10,750 bases of DNA from the NCBI GenBank assembly GCA_049582005.1, contig JBAUTB010000110.1, positions 1-10,750 of the forward strand, written 5' to 3'. The notes below the pieces were generated by a model. The model was not told the origin of the DNA and made no database searches. It worked only from the letters and a program-made list of their open reading frames with translations. Below, one piece after another: positions 1 through 6,474 of the stretch. The position numbers and the translations under genes were made by a program. The number at the start of each line of letters is the position of its first letter. Position 1 is the first letter of the stretch. Source of the DNA: Sivonenia sp049582005. GTDB lineage: Bacteria > Cyanobacteriota > Cyanobacteriia > Gloeobacterales > PMM-0068.

Positions 1-415
1 CATAGAAAATGGTCACTAACCCCAACTCCCGCATTACAGGCAACAGGTTTTGGATCACACGGGTACCCCCGAAGGGTCCTGCCGAAACGCCACAGAGGCC
101 GACCGCTTTGTGAATGTATTCTTTCAGGCAGGTATCTAGAATGTGTTTGAGTAAGCCCGGATAACCATGGTTGTACTCCGGAACAACGATGACGAGCCCA
201 TCGGCCCGTTCCATGGTGGCGGAGAACTGGGGGTCTTTCAGGGATTCGCCAGCATCATTGATAGCGATGGAGATCGTACGAATATCAATTAACTCCGTTT
301 CTAGACCACCCCGTGCAGCGATCTGCTCCACGATAAATTTGGCCACATATTCACTTTGACGACCTTGGCGGGGCGTACCGAGAATGACCGGAATAAATAG
401 GGATGAATCGGACAT
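1..415 (-). CDS. NAD(P)H-dependent FMN reductase, C-terminus cut off by window edge
   Basis: The ATG at 415-413 opens a frame that stays open for 138 codons to the left edge, so the C-terminus is missing. The protein is a flavodoxin-like flavin reductase: a first beta strand (FIPVILGTPRQGR, residues 7-19) leads into the phosphate-binding loop, and PEYNHGYPG (79-87) is the signature FMN-binding loop of the NADPH-dependent FMN reductase / chromate reductase family. GVSAGPFGGTR (109-119) is the third flavin-contacting segment. Such enzymes are soluble and reduce FMN, quinones or azo compounds with NAD(P)H; the physiological substrate cannot be told from sequence. The start lies 4 bases after the SDR stop codon, and an AGGAG Shine-Dalgarno sits inside the end of the SDR gene, so the two are very likely co-transcribed and translationally coupled. 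Family members are usually about 180-200 residues, so roughly 50 are missing. Confidence 0.9.
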   Translation of the reverse strand, partial: MSDSSLFIPVILGTPRQGRQSEYVAKFIVEQIAARGGLETELIDIRTISIAINDAGESLKDPQFSATMERADGLVIVVPEYNHGYPGLLKHILDTCLKEYIHKAVGLCGVSAGPFGGTRVIQNLLPVMRELGLVTIFY

Positions 416-419
416 GGCT

Positions 420-1217
420 CTATTGCTCCTGATAATTCCAGAGCAGACCACCATCCACAAAGAACGTGCTGCCTGTGATGTAGTCCGCGTCAGCAGAGGA
501 TAGAAAGGCCACCAGAGAAGCAACATCCTGCGGCTGACCTAATCGGCCCAGAGGAATATTTTTGAGTAAAGCCCCTAGTTTCTCTGGATCATTCAAGAGT
601 TTGCTATTAATCGGTGTCTCAATCGCGCCTGGAGCTACGTTGTTAATCGTGATGCCCAAGGGTCCCAGCTCAACGGCCAGGTTTCGGGTCAACATCTTCA
701 TCCCGCCTTTACTGGCACAATAGGCTGTGAAATTTGGAAAGGGCAACTCCTCATGGACTGAACTGATGTTGATGATTTTTCCCGGTCTTTTGGTTTCGAT
801 GAGGTGCTGAACAAAAGCTTGCGTAGCAAAAAAGACTCCCTTCAAATTCACATCCATCACGGAGTCATAATCCGCTTCTTTGACTTCCCAAAAGGGGGCA
901 TGCTTTTCAATACCGGCATTGTTCACCAAAACATCGAGCCTACCAAAGTGCGCAATGCTTTCTGCAATCAGCTCGCGGACCATATCCACACTGCCCAAGT
1001 CCGCCTGAACGGTGAAGCCTTGTGAGTTTGGGCACTTAGCCATATAGCACTTGCCTCCAGCAGCCTGTACCTTTGCTAAGGTTTCCTCTGCCCCTTCTGG
1101 ATGGGAGCGATAGTTGATCACCACATCGGCTCCTTCTTGAGCAAGACGCAGTACGATACCTTGTCCAATTCCCTGACTACTGCCTGTCACTAGAGCGACC
1201 TTACCTTCCAGCCTCAT
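420..1217 (-). CDS. SDR-family oxidoreductase (glucose 1-dehydrogenase-like)
   Basis: A 265-residue classical short-chain dehydrogenase. Visible motifs: the cofactor glycine motif TGSSQGIG (11-18), NNAG (99-102), the catalytic Ser in INISSV (about 152), and the YCASK pair Tyr166/Lys170, followed by PGAIETPI (196-203) and a C-terminal GGLLW segment. This is the 3-ketoacyl-ACP reductase / glucose 1-dehydrogenase branch of the family; the substrate is not determinable. The start at 1217 is preferred because AAGGAG lies 8 bases upstream; an in-frame extension to 1265 adds a non-homologous-looking basic stretch. An odd feature is an extra segment around residues 57-67 with two cysteines (C57, C62) between the usual AAGGK and TVQADL blocks. 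It is the first gene of a two-gene unit with the FMN reductase; the pairing suggests a shared NAD(P)H redox role, which is inference. Confidence 0.9.
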   Translation of the reverse strand: MRLEGKVALVTGSSQGIGQGIVLRLAQEGADVVINYRSHPEGAEETLAKVQAAGGKCYMAKCPNSQGFTVQADLGSVDMVRELIAESIAHFGRLDVLVNNAGIEKHAPFWEVKEADYDSVMDVNLKGVFFATQAFVQHLIETKRPGKIINISSVHEELPFPNFTAYCASKGGMKMLTRNLAVELGPLGITINNVAPGAIETPINSKLLNDPEKLGALLKNIPLGRLGQPQDVASLVAFLSSADADYITGSTFFVDGGLLWNYQEQ

Positions 1218-1413
1218 AAACGTTCTCCTTATGAATGAGGGTTCTGTTTTCTCGTGATTAACCATTTCTCAGGGCAGCACCCGCCTTGTTCTATCCATCA
1301 GCACGAGAATTTTGCTCTCGGTGTACGTCAATTGTTGCTTAGCGTAAAAAAAATAGATGATCCGGGGCTAAGGAACTCAGTTTAAAAAGATGATTTTCTG
1401 GTTAAAAAATTTT

Positions 1414-1467
1414 CAGGCCGTTCTCAGGAAAATCTAAGCCAAGGATGCTGATGCTATGAACGGCCTG
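1414..1467. repeat. Perfect 10-bp inverted repeat, 34-base spacer
   Basis: CAGGCCGTTC (1414-1423) is the exact reverse complement of GAACGGCCTG (1458-1467). It lies directly before the second hairpin at 1474-1536. No T-run follows, so a simple terminator is unlikely; it could be a regulator site, the end of a repeat element, or a leader hairpin of the sensor mRNA if transcription starts upstream of it. Confidence 0.6.
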
Positions 1468-1473
1468 GCCTAC

Positions 1474-1542
1474 AAAGTCCCCCACAGCGAATGCCGCACA
1501 TAGCCTTTGGCCTTCGCAGCGTAGTTGGGGGGATTTAGGGGG
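1474..1542. repeat. Nested hairpin intergenic repeat ending GGGGGATTTAGGGGGC
   Basis: An outer stem pairs AAAGTCCCCCA (1474-1484) with TGGGGGGATTT (1526-1536) with one G-U and one mismatch. An inner stem pairs GCGAATGCC (1487-1495) with GGCCTTCGC (1509-1517) with one mismatch, leaving a 13-base loop. The right end, GGGGGGATTTAGGGGGC, resembles a G-rich repeat that I recall being dispersed between genes in many cyanobacterial genomes. That it is a member of a repeat family is inference; only this copy is in the window. Confidence 0.55.
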
Positions 1543-1619
1543 CATCTGAGCAGAGATAAATATAAAACAGCTTTTTGATCTACGCTTACCCTATTAAGCG
1601 CGCTTCAAGAGGGAGGCTG

Positions 1620-3140
1620 ATGGACAGAGCAGCGCAGGTCCAATGGCTTCAGCAAAATACGATTCTGGGAGCTTTATCGACTGAAGTGCTGGCCGCGATT
1701 GCGGCTCAAGTGCAGGAAGAATCTATCCCAGAAAATTATCGACTGATTCTGGAGAATACCTATCCCCAAGCTTTTTATTTTCTATACTCAGGACGATTAG
1801 AAAGTTATCGATCACGGAAGACGGACGTAGCAGATGTCCTGAGTTTATTACCAGGGACTGTTTTAAACCTCAAGGAGTTGCTGCTCGATCAACCTGTAGA
1901 ACGAACCGTAATTACCCTTTCTGATTGTTCCTTCTGGAAGGTTTCTCGAGAGGCTTTCGTCGCCCTAGCCGAGCAGTACCCGGAGATTAACCGCGCTGTT
2001 TCCCTGCAACTGGCGGAAGAACTAGCGCAGGTTTCTTCCCAATTGGCTTTTGAGCAGGAACGACAGGTTAGATTGCGGTCCTACTTGGTTCCGAAAGCTA
2101 AGCGCGGCATTGTCGGCTCCAGCCGCTATGCCAAGCGCCTGCGGGAAGATATTCAAAAAGCAAGTGCAGACCGCCTACCGGTGATTATCTTTGGCGAGCC
2201 GGGATTGAACAAAGACAATATTGCTGCACTGATTCAGTTTGGCTCCTGCGATCGCCGAGAACCCCTGATCAAAATCGATGGTGATCAGCTCAAAGCGGAT
2301 GGGGCAGAACTATTCGGTCAAATTGGGGGTGACCTGGGTCTCCTGGGCTGGCTCGGCAAGGGCACCTTGATTCTCAATAACGCTCAAGAAATTCCCCCTG
2401 GCTTACAGGATAAACTGGCGGCACTCCTGAAAACAGGAACCTACACTCCCGTGGGTCTGAGTCAGGACGAGGCTGAGGAACATAAACCCCTTCATAGTCA
2501 AGCTCGAATCATCATCACCACGGAAAAGCAACTGCCTCGATTAGATTGTAAAAACCTGATTGGGCACTGGATCAAGGTTACTCCCTTACGGGTGCGCAAG
2601 ACGGATATTGCAGCGCAAGTCCAGTACTACGTCAGTGTCTTTTGTCGGGAAAGAGGCATCCCTCGTCCACGGGTAACGCCAGAGGTCATTCGTCGACTAC
2701 AAAGTTATGATTTTCCCAATAACTTATCAGAACTGGAAAGCCTAATTGCGCGGGCCCTGATTCAGGCCAATGGGGCAAAAGAACTGACGGAAGCAGTGTT
2801 CTGGTCCATGAGTAGCAAAACCAAGCGCTTTCGTCTGAACCTGCTCAATGCCTTTCCACAACTACGTCAATTTTTGCGCAGTTCCTGGTGGCCTGACCGT
2901 ATCAACTACGGGTTGGTTTTACCCTTATTTCCGGTGGTCGTCTTTATCCTGTTTTGGGGACCCCAGGACCGAGCGCACAACATTGGACTGAATCTTTTTT
3001 GGGCCTGGTGGTGGCCTGTAGTCCTATTTTTGTTTCCTTTTTTAGGGCGGGTTTGGTGTGCTGTTTGCCCGTTCATGATTTACGGGGAAGTGATCCAAAA
3101 GCTCTCGCTGTGGCTTTTTCCCCGCAAGCTAAAAGCCTGA
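1620..3140 (+). CDS. N-terminal portion: cNMP-binding-like sensor, degenerate AAA+, first membrane and CxxCP segment
   Basis: This is the 506-residue product if the TGA terminates translation. Residues 10-140 read as a CRP/FNR-type beta-barrel (LGALSTEVLAAIA, then a LYSGRLESYR strand pair). Residues 160-385 align with NtrC-type AAA+ domains but are stripped of function: the Walker A position reads GEPGLNKD (192-199) instead of GxxGxGK[ST], the Walker B acidic pair is replaced by Asn253-Asn254 (TLILNNAQE), and the GAFTGA loop used to contact sigma54 is absent. The C-terminal helical lid is still clear (TPLRVRKTDI, then YDFPNNLSELESLIARAL). No helix-turn-helix follows; instead come two membrane helices (about 430-447 and 458-478) and a CAVCP motif (C480, C483) typical of NapH/NosR/CcoG proteins. 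It looks like a protein-protein or redox signalling scaffold rather than an ATPase; cyanobacteria lack sigma54, which agrees with that. Confidence 0.8.
   Translation: MDRAAQVQWLQQNTILGALSTEVLAAIAAQVQEESIPENYRLILENTYPQAFYFLYSGRLESYRSRKTDVADVLSLLPGTVLNLKELLLDQPVERTVITLSDCSFWKVSREAFVALAEQYPEINRAVSLQLAEELAQVSSQLAFEQERQVRLRSYLVPKAKRGIVGSSRYAKRLREDIQKASADRLPVIIFGEPGLNKDNIAALIQFGSCDRREPLIKIDGDQLKADGAELFGQIGGDLGLLGWLGKGTLILNNAQEIPPGLQDKLAALLKTGTYTPVGLSQDEAEEHKPLHSQARIIITTEKQLPRLDCKNLIGHWIKVTPLRVRKTDIAAQVQYYVSVFCRERGIPRPRVTPEVIRRLQSYDFPNNLSELESLIARALIQANGAKELTEAVFWSMSSKTKRFRLNLLNAFPQLRQFLRSSWWPDRINYGLVLPLFPVVVFILFWGPQDRAHNIGLNLFWAWWWPVVLFLFPFLGRVWCAVCPFMIYGEVIQKLSLWLFPRKLKA
2248..2255. repeat. HIP1 octamer GCGATCGC
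   Basis: A single copy of the palindromic GCGATCGC lies inside the sensor gene. The octamer is highly over-represented in many cyanobacterial genomes. One copy in this length is only weak support for cyanobacterial origin and implies that the genome is not HIP1-rich. Confidence 0.6.
3138..3140 (+). other. In-frame TGA interrupting the sensor gene
   Basis: The codons around it read AAG CTA AAA GCC TGA CCC CGC. The protein sense continues PRNASEKWGGWFLFG without a frame change. A single G-to-A change in a TGG Trp codon would produce it, and the TGA-C context is one known to be leaky in some systems. There is only a weak possible hairpin just after it (CCCC 3141-3144 with GGGG 3163-3166), so a selenocysteine insertion element is not supported. 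Confidence 0.9.
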
Positions 3141-3185
3141 CCCCGCAATGCTTCCGAGAAATGGGGCGGTTGGTTCCTCTTTGGA

Positions 3186-4172
3186 TTGTTTAGCTTGATT
3201 TTGCTCTGGGAAGAACTGTGGAGACTGGAAGATACCGCGTACTTATCAAGCTGGTTGCTCCTGTTGATTACGGCGGGAGCTGTTATCTGCTCCCTTTTGT
3301 TTGAACGTCGTTATTGGTGTCGCTATCTCTGCCCGATTGGAGGCATGAATGGCTTGTTTGCCAAACTCTCCATCACGGAGCTACGAGCCCAGCAGGGCAT
3401 TTGCTCAGCCACCTGCACCACCTACCAATGCTACAAGGGTGGACCACAGAAGGGAGAAGGTCTGGAAACAGGGGGGTGTCCTGTTTATTCTCATCCAGCC
3501 CAACTACAAGACAACCGAAATTGTGTCCTCTGTATGACCTGTCTCAAAGCCTGTCCCCATCGCTCTGTTGAATTCAATCTCCGCCCACCGGGCATTGAAC
3601 TATGGACCACCCATACGCCCAGCTATTACGAAATCGCTTTATTGTTTTTGTTATTTGGAGCAGTCCTTTTACATCGCTTGCCAGAACTTGAGGGACAATT
3701 TGGCTGGAATTTGCATTTGGAAAATTTTGCCCTTCATGCGGGGGTATCGGTGGTGGCCTTGCTGGTACCAGGGGTGATTGCTCTACTGGCCCATGCGCTG
3801 ATCCGCTTGCTCAACCAACGAATCAAACCCCGACCTTTCTTGGAGCTGGCCTACGGTTATTTGCCTCTTGTTTTGGGCGGAAGTCTTGCCCACTACTTAC
3901 GTTTAGGCTTGACGGAAGGAGGACGCATCCTTCCGGTCACGCTCGCCACTTTTGGGTATAGCGGAGGAGGAATGCTAGATACATGGATTACCGTGGCTGA
4001 TCCGATTGTGATCGCTTTTCTTCAAGGAGTTACCCTCATTTTTAGTGTCTGGCTCAGTATTTTGCTTACCCAAAAAATTGCTAAACAGCCGTTCCTATCG
4101 ATTTTGCCGCAACATTTGGCAACTTTTAGTATTGGTGGTGTATTGTTCTGGAAAGTAATGGTGGGATGGTAG
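3186..4172 (+). CDS. C-terminal portion: polyferredoxin (4Fe-4S) and membrane helices
   Basis: This is the continuation of the same gene after the TGA. The only start-like codon near the beginning is TTG at 3186, with no convincing ribosome binding site, so independent translation is doubtful. Numbered on the full protein, it carries CRYLCP (C567, C571), a second group CSATCTTYQC (C595, C599, C604) with a GCP (C620), and a textbook ferredoxin motif CVLCMTCLKACP (C635, C638, C641, C645). Before these lie two membrane helices (about 517-530 and 542-560). After them are several more hydrophobic segments starting near 668 and ending at the C-terminus. The family expectation is an electron-transfer membrane protein with cytoplasmic iron-sulfur clusters, passing electrons between a quinone or flavin partner and a soluble acceptor. 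The actual partners are unknown. It ends 32 bases before the convergent gene at 4205. Confidence 0.65.
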   Translation: MFSLILLWEELWRLEDTAYLSSWLLLLITAGAVICSLLFERRYWCRYLCPIGGMNGLFAKLSITELRAQQGICSATCTTYQCYKGGPQKGEGLETGGCPVYSHPAQLQDNRNCVLCMTCLKACPHRSVEFNLRPPGIELWTTHTPSYYEIALLFLLFGAVLLHRLPELEGQFGWNLHLENFALHAGVSVVALLVPGVIALLAHALIRLLNQRIKPRPFLELAYGYLPLVLGGSLAHYLRLGLTEGGRILPVTLATFGYSGGGMLDTWITVADPIVIAFLQGVTLIFSVWLSILLTQKIAKQPFLSILPQHLATFSIGGVLFWKVMVGW

Positions 4173-4204
4173 CTTTCGACTCTGAAAAAGAAGATATCCT
4201 TTTA

Positions 4205-4810
4205 TCATTTTTGATTGATCATCATTTTTAAGGTTTCGAGAGGAAAGAGAGAAGAAGCCTGCTTATATGGGACTACATTGCCATCAGGACTGATTACATA
4301 TTGAACGCCTGCTTCTTCCCGGCTACCGACCACAATACCTGCTTGATAGGCTAATTGAAACCATTGCTCAAAAGCAGGATCTCGGACTTTTTTTGGTGCC
4401 AGGCTCCCTTTCGCATCCACCTCATAAGCAAGCCCTACATATCCTGTGATGTTGTAAAGGAGCTGGTGAATATATCGATCTAACTCAGCCTCATCCTGGA
4501 TTTTGGGTCGGTAGAAGGCCTTAACTTCTTCTTCTACGCCCATGCGATCCAGCCGATCGTGTAATTGCTGCTTGTCCCCTGAGAAATATGCCTTGCGAGC
4601 CGTATCATCTCTCAGAAACTGTAGAACAACCGAAACAGGTACTCCTCGTATAGTCCCAAATTGCATGAACCATAGGGCTCCACCGAGCGCAGCCACCATG
4701 GCCGCAAGGAAGAGCAGACCTTTGATAGAGCCCATATCCAAGGAGACCCTGAATTTCCCTGGCTTGCCAGCTTTTGCCAGCGGTCTTGTCCGCTTGGATG
4801 TTCTATTCAT
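4205..4810 (-). CDS. Hypothetical protein, one N-terminal membrane helix
   Basis: I do not recognise a characterised family. The 201-residue protein has a very basic N-terminus (residues 1-30, rich in Lys/Arg), one membrane helix (about 29-49, LLFLAAMVAALGGALWFM), and a soluble remainder of about 150 residues. The remainder is mostly charged and helical (LQFLRDDTARKAYFSG, KAFYRPKIQDEAELDRYIHQ), then a shorter region with VGLAYEVDAKG and VQYVISPDG that looks like beta strands. By the positive-inside rule the N-terminus is cytoplasmic and the main domain periplasmic. The start at 4810 is chosen because GGAG lies 6 bases upstream; an alternative GTG at 4852 has no such site. The gene ends in tandem stops TGA-TAA. 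It is divergent from the RemA-like gene across an 87-base gap and convergent with the sensor gene. There is no functional evidence beyond membrane location. Confidence 0.75.
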   Translation of the reverse strand: MNRTSKRTRPLAKAGKPGKFRVSLDMGSIKGLLFLAAMVAALGGALWFMQFGTIRGVPVSVVLQFLRDDTARKAYFSGDKQQLHDRLDRMGVEEEVKAFYRPKIQDEAELDRYIHQLLYNITGYVGLAYEVDAKGSLAPKKVRDPAFEQWFQLAYQAGIVVGSREEAGVQYVISPDGNVVPYKQASSLFPLETLKMMINQK

Positions 4811-4897
4811 CACAGGCTCCAGCAAGCAATTAAGATTATTATCTATCCTCACAGACGATCATAATAGATATAGGAAAGAACGTGAAAGTCTCTAGAT
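4811..4897. promoter_or_regulatory. Divergent promoter region with 7-bp inverted repeat
   Basis: This 87-base gap must hold promoters for both the membrane protein and the RemA-like gene. TATCTAT (4840-4846) and ATAGATA (4864-4870) form a perfect 7-bp inverted repeat with a 17-base spacer in the AT-rich middle. CATAAT at 4860-4865 (plus) and GATAAT at 4843-4838 (minus) are candidate -10 boxes, but neither has a clear -35. Confidence 0.35.
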
Positions 4898-5254
4898 ATG
4901 CGCATTCAAGCCTCTGTACTTGTTCATTTAGGGTTTGGTAAGTACGTCCGCTCGGATCGGGTGACCGCTATTGTGCCCATCGAGGAGGATCGTGGTCCTG
5001 GCCGACGCACCTTTGTCTACCTAGAGGGAATGGCCGATCCGATAGTGGCATCACGGGCCGAAGACTCGATCGTGCGTGATCTTGTGGAGGAGCCGCGCGA
5101 GGTGACCCAGTCCCGCCAACAGCAAGAGATCCTGCGCGATCTGCTCCTCGACCTCACCAAGGTGAATATTACCGTCCGCCGGATCACCCGTGATGAAGGT
5201 GGCATCGATCTCGACCATCTCGAACGTCGAATCCGCGAAGTAATCGAGGACTGA
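4898..5254 (+). CDS. RemA/DUF370-like protein, shortened core with C-terminal extension
   Basis: The 118-residue protein resembles the RemA family (DUF370/UPF0296), whose Bacillus member forms a ring that binds DNA and activates matrix genes. Matches: VHLGFGKYVRSDRVTAIV (9-26) corresponds to the family's N-terminal GFG...S-x-R-x-x-x-IV block, with Arg21 at the position of Bacillus Arg18. GRRTFVYLEGMADPIVASR (35-53) matches the GRRT...D.I..S block, with Arg36/Arg37 at the positions of Arg50/Arg51, residues that I recall as DNA-binding. Two differences stand out: the helical segment normally between these blocks is about 14 residues shorter, and a charged tail of about 50 residues follows the conserved core. 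The start ATG has only a weak GAAAG upstream. Base usage appears more GC-rich than in flanking genes. The next gene starts 72 bases later on the same strand. Function is inferred from family resemblance only; it could be a distant relative with a different role. Confidence 0.6.
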   Translation: MRIQASVLVHLGFGKYVRSDRVTAIVPIEEDRGPGRRTFVYLEGMADPIVASRAEDSIVRDLVEEPREVTQSRQQQEILRDLLLDLTKVNITVRRITRDEGGIDLDHLERRIREVIED

Positions 5255-5326
5255 GCAGGGCTTCCGTGCTTTACGCTAACATCGGAATAGCGGCTGGTCC
5301 CTCAGCATCTAGCCAGGGTTCGTATC

Positions 5327-6358
5327 ATGTCACAGACTACCTCTGGAATAAAGAAGAAAGGCAAGCCCCTTCCTTCGAAGTTCATTATCGGGTTTGGCAA
5401 ATTTGTTTGGACAACGCTCTGGCAGATCATGATGGCGAGACTTGCCCCACGTGATTCGTCAGGAGCGTACATTCGTCCTGCCAGCCAGTTCACAAACTCT
5501 GTTGGGACCAATCTTTATCCGCCAGTAAAGGGACGCTATCGCCTCTATGTGGGTTTGGGATGTCCTTGGGCTCATCGAACGCTCGTGGTCCGGGCGCTCA
5601 AGGGACTCGAAGAGGTAATATCCGTTACCCTTGTCGCTCCTTCACCTACGGAAGGGGGATGGGTATTTACCCAGGAGGAAGAGGGTTGTCGCAGCCTGGC
5701 TGAACTATATGAGTTGGCGAAACCTGGCTACAGAGGGCGTTCTACGGTCCCAGTGCTATGGGACACTGAGACGAAGACGATTGTCAACAACGAAAGTGCA
5801 GAAATTATTGTGATGCTCAACTCGGAGTTCAACGAGTTCGCGAAGCATCCCAACCTAGACCTCTACCCAGAGCACCTAAAAGAGCAGGTAGACCAGTGGA
5901 ACGAGAAGATCTATCCCTCGGTGAACAATGGGGTCTATCGCTGCGGCTTTGCCCAAACCCAAGCGGCTTACGACACAGCCTGCAGTGAGTTGTTCAAAAC
6001 ACTGGACGAGATTGAGGCAGCCCTGGAAACCAAACGATACCTGTGTGGAGACCGCGTTACCCTTGCCGATGTTCGCCTGTTTACTACCCTGTTCCGGTTT
6101 GATATCGTCTACCACGGGCTATTCAAATGCAATCGTCGGCGAATTCAAGACTATAAGAACCTAGGGGCTTACCTTCGTGACCTCTATCAGCTTTCCGGAG
6201 TGGCTAATACCTGTGACCCGGACGTTGTTAAGCGGGAGTATTACGGTAACCTATTTCCCCTCAATCCAGGCGGTATCATCCCTTCCGGTCCTGAAATGAA
6301 CCTCCTCAAATCCCATGGTCGCGAAAACGTTGGTAGAGAACCCGTGCTAGAAGGGTAA
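5327..6358 (+). CDS. Glutathionyl-hydroquinone reductase (Xi-class GST)
   Basis: The 343-residue protein is close to the family's usual 310-370. It has the diagnostic CPWAHR motif with catalytic Cys79, which reduces glutathionyl-hydroquinones to hydroquinone with release of glutathione disulfide. Other family blocks are VNNESAEII (glutathione-binding, about 153-161), WNEKIYPSVNNGVYRCGFAQTQ (191-212), ADVRLFTTLFRFDIVYHGLFKCNRRRI (247-273, the C-terminal helical domain with the Tyr residues of the active site) and the end block NPGGIIPSGP (313-322). It is expected in the cytoplasm, protecting against or recycling quinones. The start at 5327 has a modest AGGG about 8 bases upstream. It follows the RemA-like gene on the same strand, so the two may be co-transcribed. 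The gene ends before a hairpin that also terminates the convergent rbp. Confidence 0.92.
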   Translation: MSQTTSGIKKKGKPLPSKFIIGFGKFVWTTLWQIMMARLAPRDSSGAYIRPASQFTNSVGTNLYPPVKGRYRLYVGLGCPWAHRTLVVRALKGLEEVISVTLVAPSPTEGGWVFTQEEEGCRSLAELYELAKPGYRGRSTVPVLWDTETKTIVNNESAEIIVMLNSEFNEFAKHPNLDLYPEHLKEQVDQWNEKIYPSVNNGVYRCGFAQTQAAYDTACSELFKTLDEIEAALETKRYLCGDRVTLADVRLFTTLFRFDIVYHGLFKCNRRRIQDYKNLGAYLRDLYQLSGVANTCDPDVVKREYYGNLFPLNPGGIIPSGPEMNLLKSHGRENVGREPVLEG

Positions 6359-6364
6359 ATAGCA

Positions 6365-6379
6365 GTGCGGTAACCGCAC
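6365..6379. repeat. Palindrome GTGCGGT-A-ACCGCAC after the GST gene
   Basis: A perfect 7-bp inverted repeat around one base, starting 7 bases after the GST stop codon. In RNA it could form a 6-bp hairpin with a 3-base loop. No U-run follows, so it is a weak terminator at best; a protein-binding site or a helper of the downstream terminator is possible. Confidence 0.45.
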
Positions 6380-6421
6380 CTATATCATCTCGTAAAGACG
6401 CAATATATCGTGTCTCTCATC

Positions 6422-6456
6422 CAAAAATAAGCCCGGACCCCTGAGGGACCGGGCTT
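6422..6456 (-). terminator. Intrinsic terminator of rbp, possibly bidirectional
   Basis: AAGCCCGG (6429-6436) pairs with CCGGGCTT (6449-6456), and CCC/GGG continue the stem inside after one A-A mismatch, leaving a CTGA-type tetraloop. Read on the minus strand it is followed by TTATTTTTGG, a proper U-rich tail, 18 bases after the rbp stop. On the plus strand only TTT follows, so it may also stop GST transcription less efficiently. Confidence 0.85.
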
Positions 6457-6474
6457 TAAGACTACACCGGAAGC

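Larger units (their letters stand above)
1218..1619. other. 402-base intergenic region between divergent genes
   Basis: No credible gene lies here. The region separates the minus-strand SDR unit from the plus-strand sensor gene and must hold both promoters. I see a small palindrome CGAGA-n7-TCTCG at 1304-1320, a TTGACG at 1332-1327 on the minus strand that could be a -35 element but lacks a clear -10 partner, and a TATAAA at 1561-1566 on the plus strand with no good -35. The right half carries two larger inverted repeats, listed separately. Confidence 0.6.
1620..4172 (+). pseudogene. cNMP-binding / degenerate AAA+ / membrane polyferredoxin regulator gene with in-frame TGA
   Basis: This is one gene of 850 sense-plus-stop positions, broken only by TGA at codon 507 (3138-3140). 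The frame after the stop is the same as before it and stays open for 343 codons to a TAG at 4170-4172. In order it encodes an N-terminal CRP/FNR-type sensor fold (about 10-140), a degenerate sigma54-interaction AAA+ domain (about 160-385), and a NapH/NosR-like membrane domain with several [4Fe-4S] cysteine clusters and further C-terminal membrane helices. The start ATG at 1620 follows GGGAGG; an upstream TTG at 1575 is less likely. All downstream cysteines are intact and no second lesion is seen, so the stop is either very recent, a sequence error, or read through. TGA is a genuine stop in two neighbouring genes (ending at 4205 and 5254) and Trp is TGG throughout, so genome-wide recoding is unlikely. 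If not read through, the gene is inactivated or makes only the N-terminal part. Confidence 0.75.

Noticed and set aside
1575..1619. TTG start at 1575 for the sensor gene
   Set aside because: The ATG at 1620 is preceded by GGGAGG and begins the recognisable domain; the 15 extra residues look unrelated and have no ribosome binding site.
3138..3170. Selenocysteine insertion at the in-frame TGA
   Set aside because: The sequence after the TGA forms only a 4-bp stem with a large loop, the position lies between membrane and cluster motifs rather than at a redox residue, and selenoproteins are not expected in this lineage.
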